This document shows, piece by piece, positions 1 through 14,399 of a stretch of DNA of 64,000 nucleotides. Position numbers and translations under genes: made by a program. Within the stretch, counting starts at the first letter, position 1; each line of letters starts with the position of its first letter. The DNA is from Litomosoides sigmodontis (Eukaryota > Nematoda > Chromadorea > Rhabditida > Onchocercidae). Location: contig OY718803.1 of the NCBI GenBank assembly GCA_963070105.1, positions 10,273,823 through 10,337,822 on the forward strand. The letters run 5' to 3'. Under the pieces are notes generated by a model that saw only the letters and a program-made list of their open reading frames with translations, was not told where the DNA came from and ran no database searches.

Positions 1-3000
1 CCAAGTGAAGAGAAGAAACCATCTGTAGAAGTGTTTACTGGTGCTGCACAAGCATTGGGCGAGAGAATAACTGGTATTTTCAAAAGAGGTCCTGCCGAGC
101 TGGATTACCCGACAACTGAAGCTTATGATGGACCATTAGCTTCAACGAGTCCTGTATCCGATGTGGAAAAAGAACCATTGCAGGAGCATGTTAGCGTGTA
201 TCATAGTGGACGTTCTGACGAACCGGTGGCAAAGGTTGCCGAAATATCAGTTGAAGAAGGAGCAGTGGAAGAAAAGCCAGCAATTACAGCAAGGATATTC
301 ACCGGATTGTTCAAGAAGGAAGAGCTACCTTCAGCTTACCCATCTACAGAAGCTTATGAAGGTCCTGTTGAAGCGACACATCTTTCACCGGATATGGAAA
401 CTGAACCAATCGAAGGACAAGTGACGCTATATCACAGTGGTCGTTCAGATGATTATGTACCACCAGGCGTTACTGAAACATTGGGTGAGAGAATAACTGG
501 TATCTTCAAAAGAGCTCCTGCCGAGCTGGATTACCCGACAACTGAAGCTTATGATGGACCATTAGCTTCAACGAGTCCTGTATCAGATGTGGAAAGAGAA
601 CCATTGCAAGATCATGTTAGCGTCTATCATAGTGGACGTTCTGACGAACCAGTGAGAAAGGTTGTTGAGATACCTACCGAAATACCAGTTGAGGAAGAAG
701 CAGTGGAAGGAAAGCCCACAGTTACAGCAAGAATATTCACCGGGTTGTTCAAGAAGGAAGAGCTACCTTCAGCTTACCCATCTACAGAAGCTTATGAAGG
801 TCCTGTTGAAGCGATACATCGTTCACCGGATGTGGAAACTGAACCTATCGGAGAACAAGTGACGCTCTATCACAGTGGTCGTTCAGATGAATTTGTACCA
901 AGTGAAGAGAAGAAACCATCTGTAGAAGTGTTTACTGGTGCTGCACAAGCATTGGGCGAGAGAATAACTGGTATTTTCAAAAGAGCTCCTGCCGAGCTGG
1001 ATTACCCGACAACTGAAGCTTATGATGGACCATTAGCTTCAACGAGTCCTGTATCCGATGTGGAAAAAGAACCATTGCAGGAGCATGTTAGCGTGTATCA
1101 TAGTGGACGTTCTGACGAACCGGTGGCAAAGGTTGCTGAAATACCAGTTGAAGAAGGAGCAGTGGAAGAAAAGCCAGCGGTGACAGCAAGAATATTCACC
1201 GGGTTGTTCAAGAAGGAAGAGCTGCCTCCTGCTTACCCATCTACAGAAGCTTATGAAGGTCCTGTTGAAGCGATACATCGTTCACCGGATATGGAAACTG
1301 AACCTATCGGAGAACAAGTGACGCTCTATCACAGTGGTCGTTCAGATGATTATGTACCACCAGGCGTTACTGAAACATTGGGTGAGAGAATAACTGGTAT
1401 CTTCAAAAGAGCTCCTGCCGAGCTGGATTACCCGACAACTGAAGCTTATGATGGACCATTAGCTTCAACGAGTCCTGTATCAGATGTGGAAAGAGAACCA
1501 TTGCAAGATCATGTTAGCGTCTATCATAGTGGACGTTCTGACGAACCGGTGGCAAAGGTTGCTGAAATACCAGTTGAAGAAGGAGCAGTGGAAGAAAAGC
1601 CAGCGGTTACAGCAAGAATATTCACCGGGTTGTTCAAGAAGGAAGAGCTACCTTCAGCTTACCCATCTACAGAAGCTTATGAAGGTCCTGTTGAAGCGAT
1701 ACATCGTTCACCGGATGTGGAAACTGAACCTATCGGAGAACAAGTGACGCTCTATCACAGTGGTCGTTCAGATGAATTTGTACCAAGTGAAGAGAAGAAA
1801 CCATCTGTAGAAGTGTTTACTGGTGCTGCACAAGCATTGGGCGAGAGAATAACTGGTATTTTCAAAAGAGCTCCTGCCGAGCTGGATTACCCGACAACTG
1901 AAGCTTATGATGGACCATTAGCTTCAACGAGTCCTGTATCCGATGTGGAAAAAGAACCATTGCAGGAGCATGTTAGCGTGTATCATAGTGGACGTTCTGA
2001 CGAACCGGTGGCAAAGGTTGCTGAAATACCAGTTGAAGAAGGAGCAGTGGAAGAAAAGCCAGCGGTGACAGCAAGAATATTCACCGGGTTGTTCAAGAAG
2101 GAAGAGCTGCCTCCTGCTTACCCATCTACAGAAGCTTATGAAGGTCCTGTTGAAGCGATACATCGTTCACCGGATATGGAAACTGAACCTATCGGAGAAC
2201 AAGTGACGCTCTATCACAGTGGTCGTTCAGATGATTATGTACCACCAGGCGTTACTGAAACATTGGGTGAGAGAATAACTGGTATCTTCAAAAGAGCTCC
2301 TGCCGAGCTGGATTACCCGACAACTGAAGCTTATGATGGACCATTAGCTTCAACGAGTCCTGTATCAGATGTGGAAAGAGAACCATTGCAAGATCATGTT
2401 AGCGTCTATCATAGTGGACGTTCTGACGAACCGGTGGCAAAGGTTGCTGAAATACCAGTTGAAGAAGGAGCAGTGGAAGAAAAGCCAGCGGTTACAGCAA
2501 GAATATTCACCGGGTTGTTCAAGAAGGAAGAGCTACCTCCTGCTTACCCATCTACAGAAGCTTATGAAGGTCCTGTTGAAGCGATACATCGTTCACCGGA
2601 TGTGGAAACTGAACCTATCGGAGAACAAGTGACGCTCTATCACAGTGGTCGTTCAGATGAATTTGTACCAAGTGAAGAGAAGAAACCATCTGTAGAAGCG
2701 TTTACTGGTGCTGCACAAGCATTGGGCGAGAGAATAACTGGTATTTTCAAAAGAGCTCCTGCCGAGCTGGATTACCCGACAACTGAAGCTTATGATGGAC
2801 CATTAGCTTCAACGAGTCCTGTATCCGATGTGGAAAAAGAACCATTGCAGGAGCATGTTAGCGTGTATCATAGTGGACGTTCTGACGAACCGGTGGCAAA
2901 GGTTGCCGAAATATCAGTTGAAGAAGGAGCAGTGGAAGAAAAGCCAGCAATTACAGCAAGGATATTCACCGGATTGTTCAAGAAGGAAGAGCTACCTTCA

Positions 3001-6000
3001 GCTTACCCATCTACAGAAGCTTATGAAGGTCCTGTTGAAGCGACACATCTTTCACCGGATATGGAAACTGAACCAATCGAAGGACAAGTGACGCTGTATC
3101 ACAGTGGTCGTTCAGATGATTATGTACCACCAGGCGTTACTGAAACATTGGGTGAGAGAATAACTGGTATCTTCAAAAGAGCTCCTGCCGAGCTGGATTA
3201 CCCGACAACTGAAGCTTATGATGGACCATTAGCTTCAACGAGTCCTGTATCAGATGTGGAAAGAGAACCATTGCAAGATCATGTTAGCGTCTATCATAGT
3301 GGACGTTCTGACGAACCGGTGGCAAAGGTTGCTGAAATACCAGTTGAAGAAGGAGCAGTGGAAGAAAAGCCAGCGGTTACAGCAAGAATATTCACCGGGT
3401 TGTTCAAGAAGGAAGAGCTACCTCCTGCTTACCCATCTACAGAAGCTTATGAAGGTCCTGTTGAAGCGATACATCGTTCACCGGATGTGGAAACTGAACC
3501 TATCGGAGAACAAGTGACGCTCTATCACAGTGGTCGTTCAGATGAATTTGTACCAAGTGAAGAGAAGAAACCATCTGTAGAAGCGTTTACTGGTGCTGCA
3601 CGAGCATTGGGCGAGAGAATAACTGGTATTTTCAAAAGAGGTCCTGCCGAGCTGGATTACCCGACAACTGAAGCTTATGATGGACCATTAGCTTCAACGA
3701 GTCCTGTATCCGATGTGGAAAAAGAACCATTGCAGGAGCATGTTAGCGTGTATCATAGTGGACGTTCTGACGAACCGGTGGCAAAGGTTGCCGAAATATC
3801 AGTTGAAGAAGGAGCAGTGGAAGAAAAGCCAGCAATTACAGCAAGGATATTCACCGGATTGTTCAAGAAGGAAGAGCTACCTTCAGCTTACCCATCTACA
3901 GAAGCTTATGAAGGTCCTGTTGAAGCGACACATCTTTCACCGGATATGGAAACTGAACCAATCGAAGGACAAGTGACGCTATATCACAGTGGTCGTTCAG
4001 ATGATTATGTACCACCAGGCGTTACTGAAACATTGGGTGAGAGAATAACTGGTATCTTCAAAAGAGCTCCTGCCGAGCTGGATTACCCGACAACTGAAGC
4101 TTATGATGGACCATTAGCTTCAACGAGTCCTGTATCAGATGTGGAAAGAGAACCATTGCAAGATCATGTTAGCGTCTATCATAGTGGACGTTCTGACGAA
4201 CCGGTGGCAAAGGTTGCTGAAATACCAGTTGAAGAAGGAGCAGTGGAAGAAAAGCCAGCGGTTACAGCAAGAATATTCACCGGGTTGTTCAAGAAGGAAG
4301 AGCTACCTCCTGCTTACCCATCTACAGAAGCTTATGAAGGTCCTGTTGAAGCGATACATCGTTCACCGGATGTGGAAACTGAACCTATCGGAGAACAAGT
4401 GACGCTCTATCACAGTGGTCGTTCAGATGAATTTGTACCAAGTGAAGAGAAGAAACCATCTGTAGAAGCGTTTACTGGTGCTGCACAAGCATTGGGCGAG
4501 AGAATAACTGGTATTTTCAAAAGAGCTCCTGCCGAGCTGGATTACCCGACAACTGAAGCTTATGATGGACCATTAGCTTCAACGAGTCCTGTATCCGATG
4601 TGGAAAAAGAACCATTGCAGGAGCATGTTAGCGTGTATCATAGTGGACGTTCTGACGAACCGGTGGCAAAGGTTGCCGAAATATCAGTTGAAGAAGGAGC
4701 AGTGGAAGAAAAGCCAGCAATTACAGCAAGGATATTCACCGGATTGTTCAAGAAGGAAGAGCTACCTTCAGCTTACCCATCTACAGAAGCTTATGAAGGT
4801 CCTGTTGAAGCGACACATCTTTCACCGGATATGGAAACTGAACCAATCGAAGGACAAGTGACGCTGTATCACAGTGGTCGTTCAGATGATTATGTACCAC
4901 CAGGCGTTACTGGAACATTGGGTGAGAGAATAACTGGTATCTTCAAAAGAGCTCCTGCCGAGCTGGATTACCCGACAACTGAAGCTTATGATGGACCATT
5001 AGCTTCAACGAGTCCTGTATCAGATGTGGAAAGAGAACCATTGCAAGATCATGTTAGCGTCTATCATAGTGGACGTTCTGACGAACCGGTGGCAAAGGTT
5101 GCTGAAATACCAGTTGAAGAAGGAGCAGTGGAAGAAAAGCCAGCAATTACAGCAAGGATATTCACCGGATTGTTCAAGAAGGAAGAGCTACCTTCAGCTT
5201 ACCCATCTACAGAAGCTTATGAAGGTCCTGTTGAAGCGACACATCTTTCACCGGATATGGAAACTGAACCAATCGAAGGACAAGTGACGCTGTATCACAG
5301 TGGTCGTTCAGATGATTATGTACCACCAGGCGTTACTGAAACATTGGGTGAGAGAATAACTGGTATCTTCAAAAGAGCTCCTGCCGAGCTGGATTACCCG
5401 ACAACTGAAGCTTATGATGGACCATTAGCTTCAACGAGTCCTGTATCAGATGTGGAAAGAGAACCATTGCAAGATCATGTTAGCGTCTATCATAGTGGAC
5501 GTTCTGACGAACCAGTGAGAAAGGTTGTTGAGATACCTACCGAAATACCAGTTGAGGAAGAAGCAGTGGAAGGAAAGCCCACAGTTACAGCAAGAATATT
5601 CACCGGGTTGTTCAAGAAGGAAGAGCTACCTTCAGCTTACCCATCTACAGAAGCTTATGAAGGTCCTGTTGAAGCGATACATCGTTCACCGGATGTGGAA
5701 ACTGAACCTATCGGAGAACAAGTGACGCTCTATCACAGTGGTCGTTCAGATGAATTTGTACCAAGTGAAGAGAAGAAACCATCTGTAGAAGCGTTTACTG
5801 GTGCTGCACAAGCATTGGGCGAGAGAATAACTGGTATTTTCAAAAGAGGTCCTGCCGAGCTGGATTACCCGACAACTGAAGCTTATGATGGACCATTAGC
5901 TTCAACGAGTCCTGTATCAGATGTGGAAAGAGAACCATTGCAAGATCATGTTAGCGTCTATCATAGTGGACGTTCTGACGAACCGGTGGCAAAGGTTGCT

Positions 6001-9000
6001 GAAATACCAGTTGAAGAAGGAGCAGTGGAAGAAAAGCCAGCAATTACAGCAAGGATATTCACCGGATTGTTCAAGAAGGAAGAGCTACCTTCAGCTTACC
6101 CATCTACAGAAGCTTATGAAGGTCCTGTTGAAGCGACACATCTTTCACCGGATATGGAAACTGAACCAATCGAAGGACAAGTGACGCTGTATCACAGTGG
6201 TCGTTCAGATGATTATGTACCACCAGGCGTTACTGAAACATTGGGTGAGAGAATAACTGGTATCTTCAAAAGAGCTCCTGCCGAGCTGGATTACCCGACA
6301 ACTGAAGCTTATGATGGACCATTAGCTTCAACGAGTCCTGTATCAGATGTGGAAAGAGAACCATTGCAAGATCATGTTAGCGTCTATCATAGTGGACGTT
6401 CTGACGAACCAGTGAGAAAGGTTGTTGAGATACCTACCGAAATACCAGTTGAGGAAGAAGCAGTGGAAGGAAAGCCCACAGTTACAGCAAGAATATTCAC
6501 CGGGTTGTTCAAGAAGGAAGAGCTACCTTCAGCTTACCCATCTACAGAAGCTTATGAAGGTCCTGTTGAAGCGATACATCGTTCACCGGATGTGGAAACT
6601 GAACCTATCGGAGAACAAGTGACGCTCTATCACAGTGGTCGTTCAGATGAATTTGTACCAAGTGAAGAGAAGAAACCATCTGTAGAAGTGTTTACTGGTG
6701 CTGCACAAGCATTGGGCGAGAGAATAACTGGTATTTTCAAAAGAGGTCCTGCCGAGCTGGATTACCCGACAACTGAAGCTTATGATGGACCATTAGCTTC
6801 AACGAGTCCTGTATCCGATGTGGAAAAAGAACCATTGCAGGAGCATGTTAGCGTGTATCATAGTGGACGTTCTGACGAACCGGTGGCAAAGGTTGCCGAA
6901 ATATCAGTTGAAGAAGGAGCAGTGGAAGAAAAGCCAGCAATTACAGCAAGGATATTCACCGGATTGTTCAAGAAGGAAGAGCTACCTTCAGCTTACCCAT
7001 CTACAGAAGCTTATGAAGGTCCTGTTGAAGCGACACATCTTTCACCGGATATGGAAACTGAACCAATCGAAGGACAAGTGACGCTATATCACAGTGGTCG
7101 TTCAGATGATTATGTACCACCAGGCGTTACTGAAACATTGGGTGAGAGAATAACTGGTATCTTCAAAAGAGCTCCTGCCGAGCTGGATTACCCGACAACT
7201 GAAGCTTATGATGGACCATTAGCTTCAACGAGTCCTGTATCAGATGTGGAAAGAGAACCATTGCAAGATCATGTTAGCGTCTATCATAGTGGACGTTCTG
7301 ACGAACCGGTGGCAAAGGTTGCTGAAATACCAGTTGAAGAAGGAGCAGTGGAAGAAAAGCCAGCAATTACAGCAAGGATATTCACCGGATTGTTCAAGAA
7401 GGAAGAGCTACCTTCAGCTTACCCATCTACAGAAGCTTATGAAGGTCCTGTTGAAGCGACACATCTTTCACCGGATATGGAAACTGAACCAATCGAAGGA
7501 CAAGTGACGCTGTATCACAGTGGTCGTTCAGATGATTATGTACCACCAGGCGTTACTGAAACATTGGGTGAGAGAATAACTGGTATCTTCAAAAGAGCTC
7601 CTGCCGAGCTGGATTACCCGACAACTGAAGCTTATGATGGACCATTAGCTTCAACGAGTCCTGTATCAGATGTGGAAAGAGAACCATTGCAAGATCATGT
7701 TAGCGTCTATCATAGTGGACGTTCTGACGAACCAGTGAGAAAGGTTGTTGAGATACCTACCGAAATACCAGTTGAGGAAGAAGCAGTGGAAGGAAAGCCC
7801 ACAGTTACAGCAAGAATATTCACCGGGTTGTTCAAGAAGGAAGAGCTACCTTCAGCTTACCCATCTACAGAAGCTTATGAAGGTCCTGTTGAAGCGACAC
7901 ATCTTTCACCGGATATGGAAACTGAACCAATCGAAGGACAAGTGACGCTGTATCACAGTGGTCGTTCAGATGATTATGTACCACCAGGCGTTACTGAAAC
8001 ATTGGGTGAGAGAATAACTGGTATCTTCAAAAGAGCTCCTGCCGAGCTGGATTACCCGACAACTGAAGCTTTTGATGGACCATTAGCTTCAACGAGTCCT
8101 GTATCAGATGTGGAAAGAGAACCATTGCAAGATCATGTTAGCGTCTATCATAGTGGACGTTCTGACGAACCAGTGAGAAAGGTTGTTGAGATACCTACCG
8201 AAATACCAGTTGAGGAAGAAGCAGTGGAAGGAAAGCCCACAGTTACAGCAAGAATATTCACCGGGTTGTTCAAGAAGGAAGAGCTACCTTCAGCTTACCC
8301 ATCTACAGAAGCTTATGAAGGTCCTGTTGAAGCGATACATCGTTCACCGGATGTGGAAACTGAACCTATCGGAGAACAAGTGACGCTCTATCACAGTGGT
8401 CGTTCAGATGAATTTGTACCAAGTGAAGAGAAGAAACCATCTGTAGAAGTGTTTACTGGTGCTGCACAAGCACTGGGCGAGAGAATAACTGGTATTTTCA
8501 AAAGAGGTCCTGCCGAGCTGGATTACCCGACAACTGAAGCTTATGATGGACCATTAGCTTCAACGAGTCCTGTATCCGATGTGGAAAAAGAACCATTGCA
8601 AGATCATGTTAGCGTCTATCATAGTGGACGTTCTGACGAACCGGTGGCAAAGGTTGCTGAAATACCAGTTGAACAAGGAGCAGTGGAAGAAAAGCCAGCG
8701 GTTACAGCAAGAATATTCACCGGGTTGTTCAAGAAGGAAGAGCTACCTCCTGCTTACCCATCTACAGAAGCTTATGAAGGTCCTGTTGAAGCGACACATC
8801 TTTCACCGGATATGGAAACTGAACCAATCGAAGGACAAGTGACGCTGTATCACAGTGGTCGTTCAGATGATTATGTACCACCAGGCGTTACTGAAACATT
8901 GGGTGAGAGAATAACTGGTATCTTCAAAAGAGCTCCTGCCGAGCTGGATTACCCGACAACTGAAGCTTATGATGGACCATTAGCTTCAACGAGTCCTGTA

Positions 9001-12000
9001 TCAGATGTGGAAAGAGAACCATTGCAAGATCATGTTAGCGTCTATCATAGTGGACGTTCTGACGAACCAGTGACAAAGGTTGTTGAGATACCTACCGAAA
9101 TACCAGTTGAGGAAGAAGCAGTGGAAGGAAAGCCCACAGTTACAGCAAGAATATTCACCGGGTTGTTCAAGAAGGAAGAGCTACCTTCAGCTTACCCATC
9201 TACAGAAGCTTATGAAGGTCCTGTTGAAGCGATACATCGTTCACCGGATGTGGAAACTGAACCTATCGGAGAACAAGTGACGCTCTATCACAGTGGTCGT
9301 TCAGATGAATTTGTACCAAGTGAAGAGAAGAAACCATCTGTAGAAGTGTTTACTGGTGCTGCACAAGCATTGGGCGAGAGAATAACTGGTATTTTCAAAA
9401 GAGGTCCTGCCGAGCTGGATTACCCGACAACTGAAGCTTATGATGGACCATTAGCTTCAACGAGTCCTGTATCCGATGTGGAAAAAGAACCATTGCAAGA
9501 TCATGTTAGCGTCTATCATAGTGGACGTTCTGACGAACCGGTGGCAAAGGTTGCTGAAATACCAGTTGAAGAAGGAGCAGTGGAAGAAAAGCCAGCGGTT
9601 ACAGCAAGAATATTCACCGGGTTGTTCAAGAAGGAAGAGCTACCTCCTGCTTACCCATCTACAGAAGCTTATGAAGGTCCTGTTGAAGCGACACATCTTT
9701 CACCGGATATGGAAACTGAACCAATCGAAGGACAAGTGACGCTGTATCACAGTGGTCGTTCAGATGATTATGTACCACCAGGCGTTACTGAAACATTGGG
9801 TGAGAGAATAACTGGTATCTTCAAAAGAGCTCCTGCCGAGCTGGATTACCCGACAACTGAAGCTTATGATGGACCATTAGCTTCAACGAGTCCTGTATCA
9901 GATGTGGAAAGAGAACCATTGCAAGATCATGTTAGCGTCTATCATAGTGGACGTTCTGACGAACCAGTGACAAAGGTTGTTGAGATACCTACCGAAATAC
10001 CAGTCGAGGAAGAAGTAGTGGAAGGAAAGCCCACAGTTACAGCAAGAATATTCACCGGGTTGTTCAAGAAGGAAGAGCTACCTCCTGCTTACCCATCTAC
10101 AGAAGCTTATGAAGGTCCTGTTGAAGCGATACATCGTTCACCGGATGTGGAAACTGAACCGATCGGAGAACAAGTGACGCTATATCACAGTGGTCGTTCA
10201 GATGATTATGTACCACCAGGCGTTACTGGAACATTGGGTGAGAGAATAACTGGTATCTTCAAAAGAGCTCCTGCCGAGCTGGATTACCCGACAACTGAAG
10301 CTTATGATGGACCATTAGCTTCAACGAGTCCTGTATCAGATGTGGAAAGAGAACCATTGCAAGATCATGTTAGCGTCTATCATAGTGGACGTTCTGACGA
10401 ACCAGTGACAAAGGTTGTTGAGATACCTACCGAAATACCAGTTGAGGAAGAAGCAGTGGAAGGAAAGCCCACAGTTACAGCAAGAATATTCACCGGGTTG
10501 TTCAAGAAGGAAGAGCTACCTCCTGCTTACCCATCTACAGAAGCTTATGAAGGTCCTGTTGAAGCGATACATCGTTCACCGGATGTGGAAACTGAACCGA
10601 TCGGAGAACAAGTGACGCTATATCACAGTGGTCGTTCAGATGATTATGTACCACCAGGCGTTACTGGAACATTGGGTGAGAGAATAACTGGTATCTTCAA
10701 AAGAGCTCCTGCCGAGCTGGATTACCCGACAACTGAAGCTTATGATGGACCATTAGCTTCAACGAGTCCTGTATCAGATGTGGAAAGAGAACCATTGCAA
10801 GATCATGTTAGCGTCTATCATAGTGGACGTTCTGACGAACCAGTGAGAAAGGTTGTTGAGATACCTACCGAAATACCAGTTGAGGAAGAAGCAGTGGAAG
10901 GAAAGCCCACAGTTACAGCAAGAATATTCACCGGGTTGTTCAAGAAGGAAGAGCTACCTTCAGCTTACCCATCTACAGAAGCTTATGAAGGTCCTGTTGA
11001 AGCGACACATCTTTCACCGGATATGGAAACTGAACCAATCGAAGGACAAGTGACGCTGTATCACAGTGGTCGTTCAGATGATTATGTACCACCAGGCGTT
11101 ACTGAAACATTGGGTGAGAGAATAACTGGTATCTTCAAAAGAGCTCCTGCCGAGCTGGATTACCCGACAACTGAAGCTTTTGATGGACCATTAGCTTCAA
11201 CGAGTCCTGTATCAGATGTGGAAAGAGAACCATTGCAAGATCATGTTAGCGTCTATCATAGTGGACGTTCTGACGAACCAGTGAGAAAGGTTGTTGAGAT
11301 ACCTACCGAAATACCAGTTGAGGAAGAAGCAGTGGAAGGAAAGCCCACAGTTACAGCAAGAATATTCACCGGGTTGTTCAAGAAGGAAGAGCTACCTTCA
11401 GCTTACCCATCTACAGAAGCTTATGAAGGTCCTGTTGAAGCGATACATCGTTCACCGGATGTGGAAACTGAACCTATCGGAGAACAAGTGACGCTCTATC
11501 ACAGTGGTCGTTCAGATGAATTTGTACCAAGTGAAGAGAAGAAACCATCTGTAGAAGTGTTTACTGGTGCTGCACAAGCATTGGGCGAGAGAATAACTGG
11601 TATTTTCAAAAGAGGTCCTGCCGAGCTGGATTACCCGACAACTGAAGCTTATGATGGACCATTAGCTTCAACGAGTCCTGTATCCGATGTGGAAAAAGAA
11701 CCATTGCAAGATCATGTTAGCGTCTATCATAGTGGACGTTCTGACGAACCGGTGGCAAAGGTTGCTGAAATACCAGTTGAAGAAGGAGCAGTGGAAGAAA
11801 AGCCAGCGGTTACAGCAAGAATATTCACCGGGTTGTTCAAGAAGGAAGAGCTACCTCCTGCTTACCCATCTACAGAAGCTTATGAAGGTCCTGTTGAAGC
11901 GACACATCTTTCACCGGATATGGAAACTGAACCAATCGAAGGACAAGTGACGCTGTATCACAGTGGTCGTTCAGATGATTATGTACCACCAGGCGTTACT

Positions 12001-14399
12001 GAAACATTGGGTGAGAGAATAACTGGTATCTTCAAAAGAGCTCCTGCCGAGCTGGATTACCCGACAACTGAAGCTTATGATGGACCATTAGCTTCAACGA
12101 GTCCTGTATCAGATGTGGAAAGAGAACCATTGCAAGATCATGTTAGCGTCTATCATAGTGGACGTTCTGACGAACCAGTGACAAAGGTTGTTGAGATACC
12201 TACCGAAATACCAGTTGAGGAAGAAGCAGTGGAAGGAAAGCCCACAGTTACAGCAAGAATATTCACCGGGTTGTTCAAGAAGGAAGAGCTACCTTCAGCT
12301 TACCCATCTACAGAAGCTTATGAAGGTCCTGTTGAAGCGATACATCGTTCACCGGATGTGGAAACTGAACCTATCGGAGAACAAGTGACGCTCTATCACA
12401 GTGGTCGTTCAGATGAATTTGTACCAAGTGAAGAGAAGAAACCATCTGTAGAAGTGTTTACTGGTGCTGCACAAGCATTGGGCGAGAGAATAACTGGTAT
12501 TTTCAAAAGAGGTCCTGCCGAGCTGGATTACCCGACAACTGAAGCTTATGATGGACCATTAGCTTCAACGAGTCCTGTATCCGATGTGGAAAAAGAACCA
12601 TTGCAAGATCATGTTAGCGTCTATCATAGTGGACGTTCTGACGAACCGGTGGCAAAGGTTGCTGAAATACCAGTTGAAGAAGGAGCAGTGGAAGAAAAGC
12701 CAGCGGTTACAGCAAGAATATTCACCGGGTTGTTCAAGAAGGAAGAGCTACCTCCTGCTTACCCATCTACAGAAGCTTATGAAGGTCCTGTTGAAGCGAC
12801 ACATCTTTCACCGGATATGGAAACTGAACCAATCGAAGGACAAGTGACGCTGTATCACAGTGGTCGTTCAGATGATTATGTACCACCAGGCGTTACTGAA
12901 ACATTGGGTGAGAGAATAACTGGTATCTTCAAAAGAGCTCCTGCCGAGCTGGATTACCCGACAACTGAAGCTTATGATGGACCATTAGCTTCAACGAGTC
13001 CTGTATCAGATGTGGAAAGAGAACCATTGCAAGATCATGTTAGCGTCTATCATAGTGGACGTTCTGACGAACCAGTGACAAAGGTTGTTGAGATACCTAC
13101 CGAAATACCAGTTGAGGAAGAAGCAGTGGAAGGAAAGCCCACAGTTACAGCAAGAATATTCACCGGGTTGTTCAAGAAGGAAGAGCTACCTTCAGCTTAC
13201 CCATCTACAGAAGCTTATGAAGGTCCTGTTGAAGCGATACATCGTTCACCGGATGTGGAAACTGAACCTATCGGAGAACAAGTGACGCTCTATCACAGTG
13301 GTCGTTCAGATGAATTTGTACCAAGTGAAGAGAAGAAACCATCTGTAGAAGTGTTTACTGGTGCTGCACAAGCATTGGGCGAGAGAATAACTGGTATTTT
13401 CAAAAGAGGTCCTGCCGAGCTGGATTACCCGACAACTGAAGCTTATGATGGACCATTAGCTTCAACGAGTCCTGTATCCGATGTGGAAAAAGAACCATTG
13501 CAAGATCATGTTAGCGTCTATCATAGTGGACGTTCTGACGAACCGGTGGCAAAGGTTGCTGAAATACCAGTTGAAGAAGGAGCAGTGGAAGAAAAGCCAG
13601 CGGTTACAGCAAGAATATTCACCGGGTTGTTCAAGAAGGAAGAGCTACCTCCTGCTTACCCATCTACAGAAGCTTATGAAGGTCCTGTTGAAGCGACACA
13701 TCTTTCACCGGATATGGAAACTGAACCAATCGAAGGACAAGTGACGCTGTATCACAGTGGTCGTTCAGATGATTATGTACCACCAGGCGTTACTGAAACA
13801 TTGGGTGAGAGAATAACTGGTATCTTCAAAAGAGCTCCTGCCGAGCTGGATTACCCGACAACTGAAGCTTATGATGGACCATTAGCTTCAACGAGTCCTG
13901 TATCAGATGTGGAAAGAGAACCATTGCAAGATCATGTTAGCGTCTATCATAGTGGACGTTCTGACGAACCAGTGACAAAGGTTGTTGAGATACCTACCGA
14001 AATACCAGTTGAGGAAGAAGCAGTGGAAGGAAAGCCCACAGTTACAGCAAGAATATTCACCGGGTTGTTCAAGAAGGAAGAGCTACCTTCAGCTTACCCA
14101 TCTACAGAAGCTTATGAAGGTCCTGTTGAAGCGATACATCGTTCACCGGATGTGGAAACTGAACCTATCGGAGAACAAGTGACGCTCTATCACAGTGGTC
14201 GTTCAGATGAATTTGTACCAAGTGAAGAGAAGAAACCATCTGTAGAAGTGTTTACTGGTGCTGCACAAGCATTGGGCGAGAGAATAACTGGTATTTTCAA
14301 AAGAGGTCCTGCCGAGCTGGATTACCCGACAACTGAAGCTTATGATGGACCATTAGCTTCAACGAGTCCTGTATCCGATGTGGAAAAAGAACCATTGCA
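1..14399 (+). repeat. Higher-order repeat, copy 1 (32 units plus the start of the next)
   Basis: Units 1-32 (1-14217) and the first 182 bp of unit 33 recur 16458 bp downstream. Rare variants recur at that spacing: a CGAGCA (Gln to Arg) change near 3601, CACTGGGC near 8471, GAACAAGGA (Glu to Gln) near 8675, and TTT for TAT (Tyr to Phe) near 8071 and 11179. I found no mismatch before base 14400, where G in copy 1 becomes A in copy 2. Confidence 0.9.

Noticed and set aside
31..33. A GTG at base 31 as the start of the giant protein
   Set aside because: The frame is already open at base 1 in the middle of a repeat linker, so this is an internal Val codon.
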